Shown here: one piece after another, positions 6,071-6,890 of the stretch | How positions within the stretch are numbered: position 1 is the first letter of the stretch | Layout of the letters: each line of letters starts with the position of its first letter | From: Candidatus Cloacimonadota bacterium | Lineage (GTDB): Bacteria > Cloacimonadota > Cloacimonadia > Cloacimonadales > WRIO01 | NCBI GenBank assembly: GCA_009782695.1 | Contig: WRIO01000061.1 | Location: 1 to 6,890 of the forward strand | DNA length: 6,890 bases | Reading direction: 5' to 3' | The notes under the pieces: generated by a model | Told to the model about the DNA's origin: nothing | The model's input: only the letters and a program-made list of their open reading frames with translations | Databases searched by the model: none | Position numbers and translations under genes: made by a program

Positions 6071-6263
6071 CAAAAATGACAAAATTGTAAATGACTGGAA
6101 AAGAATAAGAGAAAAGCAATCTCTTATGTTAGCAGAAATGACTTTTGATGAGCAAATAAAGTTCTTAAATAATATCGGTGAAAAATTTGAAAATGATGTA
6201 GCCGAAACAAGGCAACAGAGATTAGCAAAAGATAGTAAGCCTGCTAGAAAATATGCAAACTAA
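6063..6263 (+). CDS. Small charged protein, probable antitoxin partner of the PIN toxin
   Basis: From ATG 6063 it encodes 66 residues (two more from ATG 6057, which is too close to the Shine-Dalgarno). The sequence is highly charged and predicted largely helical, with blocks VNDWKRIREKQ, MTFDEQIKFLNNIGEKFEND and a basic tail (QQRLAKDSKPARKYAN). I know of no named family with certainty. The IREK...MTFDE pattern resembles small proteins I recall encoded beside PIN toxins of this type in other low-GC bacteria. It overlaps the PIN stop by 8 bases (ATG 6063, TAG 6068-6070), the tight coupling usual for toxin-antitoxin pairs, here in toxin-first order. If the pair is real, this protein binds and inhibits the ribonuclease, possibly via its flexible C-terminal tail. 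No obvious DNA-binding domain is visible, so autoregulation cannot be inferred. Function rests mainly on context. Confidence 0.65.
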   Translation: MPSKNDKIVNDWKRIREKQSLMLAEMTFDEQIKFLNNIGEKFENDVAETRQQRLAKDSKPARKYAN

Positions 6264-6351
6264 TAACGATACAGATAGACGAGATTTGAAGAGAGAAAAA
6301 ACTGATAAGCATTAATGGTGGCTAGTAACCCAAAACTTAAAACTTAATTTC

Positions 6352-6357
6352 TATAAT
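6352..6357 (+). promoter_or_regulatory. Perfect -10 hexamer 6 nt before the YkgJ-family start
   Basis: TATAAT at 6352-6357 is followed by 6 nt and ATG 6364, placing the expected transcription start at the A of the start codon. No good -35 hexamer is found at 16-18 nt upstream, and no Shine-Dalgarno precedes the ATG. This implies a leaderless transcript. Confidence 0.5.
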
Positions 6358-6363
6358 AACACA

Positions 6364-6888
6364 ATGAAAAATATATGCAGTAGATGTCACGAAATAGGCA
6401 GAGGTTGTTGTGGGAGAAAAGCAGCTGATTTGAGTGAGCAGATAGGTATTTTTTACCCTGAAGTGAAGGATATAGCCACAAAAATGAATATAACAGAGGC
6501 TGATTTCATCATAAAAGATACAGTCCCAGATGAGTTTCGTCTTTCTATGAGGGAGGCTGTTCATCCTATCTTTGACTCTATTTACTATCAAAACATTCGT
6601 TTTAAATTAAAGACAGTCAATGATTTTTGTGTCTTTTTGTCAGATACTGGTTGCACACTGCCGAACGATATTCGGCCTGTTTATTGTCGAATCTATCCGT
6701 TTTTCCCTTCCAAGCAGGGTGATAAATACATTACAGTGCTGTCATCACACGAATGCTTAGCTCAAAACAAGAGCACTAACAGTTGGACTATCGTGAATGA
6801 GCATTTTGGCTATTCACACGAATATCTACAAGTTTTGTTTGCTAAAATGAATATACTTGCCGAGATGCATATCCAATACTTAACATAA
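6364..6888 (+). CDS. YkgJ family cysteine cluster protein
   Basis: A complete 174-residue protein with the cysteine pattern of the YkgJ / CxxCxxCC family (Pfam PF03692 type), thought to bind zinc or an iron-sulfur cluster. Cysteines: Cys5 and Cys8 (CSRC), Cys15-Cys16 (GRGCC), Cys89 (FCVFL), Cys97 (TGCTLP), Cys108 (RPVYCRIYPFFP) and Cys131. The block C.FL...GC.LP...RP..CR.YPF is the family signature. The first cluster is unusually spaced, CxxC-x6-CC instead of CxxCC-type tight packing. No signal peptide or membrane segment is seen, so it is probably cytoplasmic. No specific function is established for the family; some members have been discussed in metal handling or protein modification. It starts at the first Met, with TATAAT immediately upstream and no Shine-Dalgarno, so it appears to be transcribed alone. 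The 100 bases separating it from the antitoxin-like gene contain nothing else I recognise. Confidence 0.85.
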   Translation: MKNICSRCHEIGRGCCGRKAADLSEQIGIFYPEVKDIATKMNITEADFIIKDTVPDEFRLSMREAVHPIFDSIYYQNIRFKLKTVNDFCVFLSDTGCTLPNDIRPVYCRIYPFFPSKQGDKYITVLSSHECLAQNKSTNSWTIVNEHFGYSHEYLQVLFAKMNILAEMHIQYLT

Positions 6889-6890
6889 AA

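Noticed and set aside
6253..6315. 20-codon open frame (MQTNNDTDRRDLKREKTDKH) overlapping the antitoxin-like gene end
   Set aside because: It is charged like the antitoxin tail and could be a frameshifted extension, but it is too short, has no Shine-Dalgarno and the upstream gene already ends in a normal way.

Overview
This is a low-GC bacterial window with the standard genetic code. It holds an accessory defence operon end, a hairpin-repeat spacer, a two-gene housekeeping operon, a toxin-antitoxin-like pair and a cysteine-cluster protein. I cannot name the organism. The MiaB sequence and its insertion after GQNVNSY look compatible with a Cloacimonadota- or Bacteroidota-like (FCB group) lineage, but this is a low-confidence impression. 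The two clear promoters are sigma70-like (TTGACA/TATAAT type), not the Bacteroidota TTTG/TAnnTTTG type.

Layout. 1-1808 (+): an AIPR family protein whose N-terminus lies outside the window. 1827-3041 (+): a complete C5-cytosine DNA methyltransferase, 18 nt downstream and very likely in the same operon. This pairing is the known signature of the MORC/Z1-type restriction-modification operons, so ATPase, Z1 and PD-(D/E)XK genes are expected upstream of the window edge. 3040-3483: a 440-base convergent intergenic region filled with GC-rich hairpins, including a ~116-bp direct duplication at a 191-bp period; one stem shows a compensatory base change between copies. 3484-3978 (-) and 3966-5345 (-): dihydrofolate reductase overlapping the end of tRNA methylthiotransferase MiaB, transcribed from a strong promoter around 5363-5390.

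5376-5547: an AT-rich divergent intergenic region bounded by an inverted copy of TTGACAAAA(A)TACCCT; each copy supplies the -35 region of an outward-facing promoter. 5567-6070 (+): a PIN-domain (VapC-like) toxin gene whose frame is broken twice at poly-A runs, with the two shifts cancelling. 6063-6263 (+): a small charged helical protein, overlapping the toxin's stop by 8 bases, probably its antitoxin. 6364-6888 (+): a YkgJ-type CxxCxxCC cysteine-cluster protein.

Two patterns deserve a second look. First, the three genes that appear to begin transcripts (miaB, the PIN gene, the YkgJ gene) have a -10 element only 5-20 bases before the start codon and no Shine-Dalgarno, suggesting leaderless mRNAs, while two internal operon genes (folA, the antitoxin-like gene) have clear Shine-Dalgarno sites. 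Second, the repeats lie exactly at the junction between the defence operon and the housekeeping genes. Nothing here is clearly a new system; the most notable material is the AIPR-methyltransferase module, the doubly shifted PIN gene and the hairpin array.
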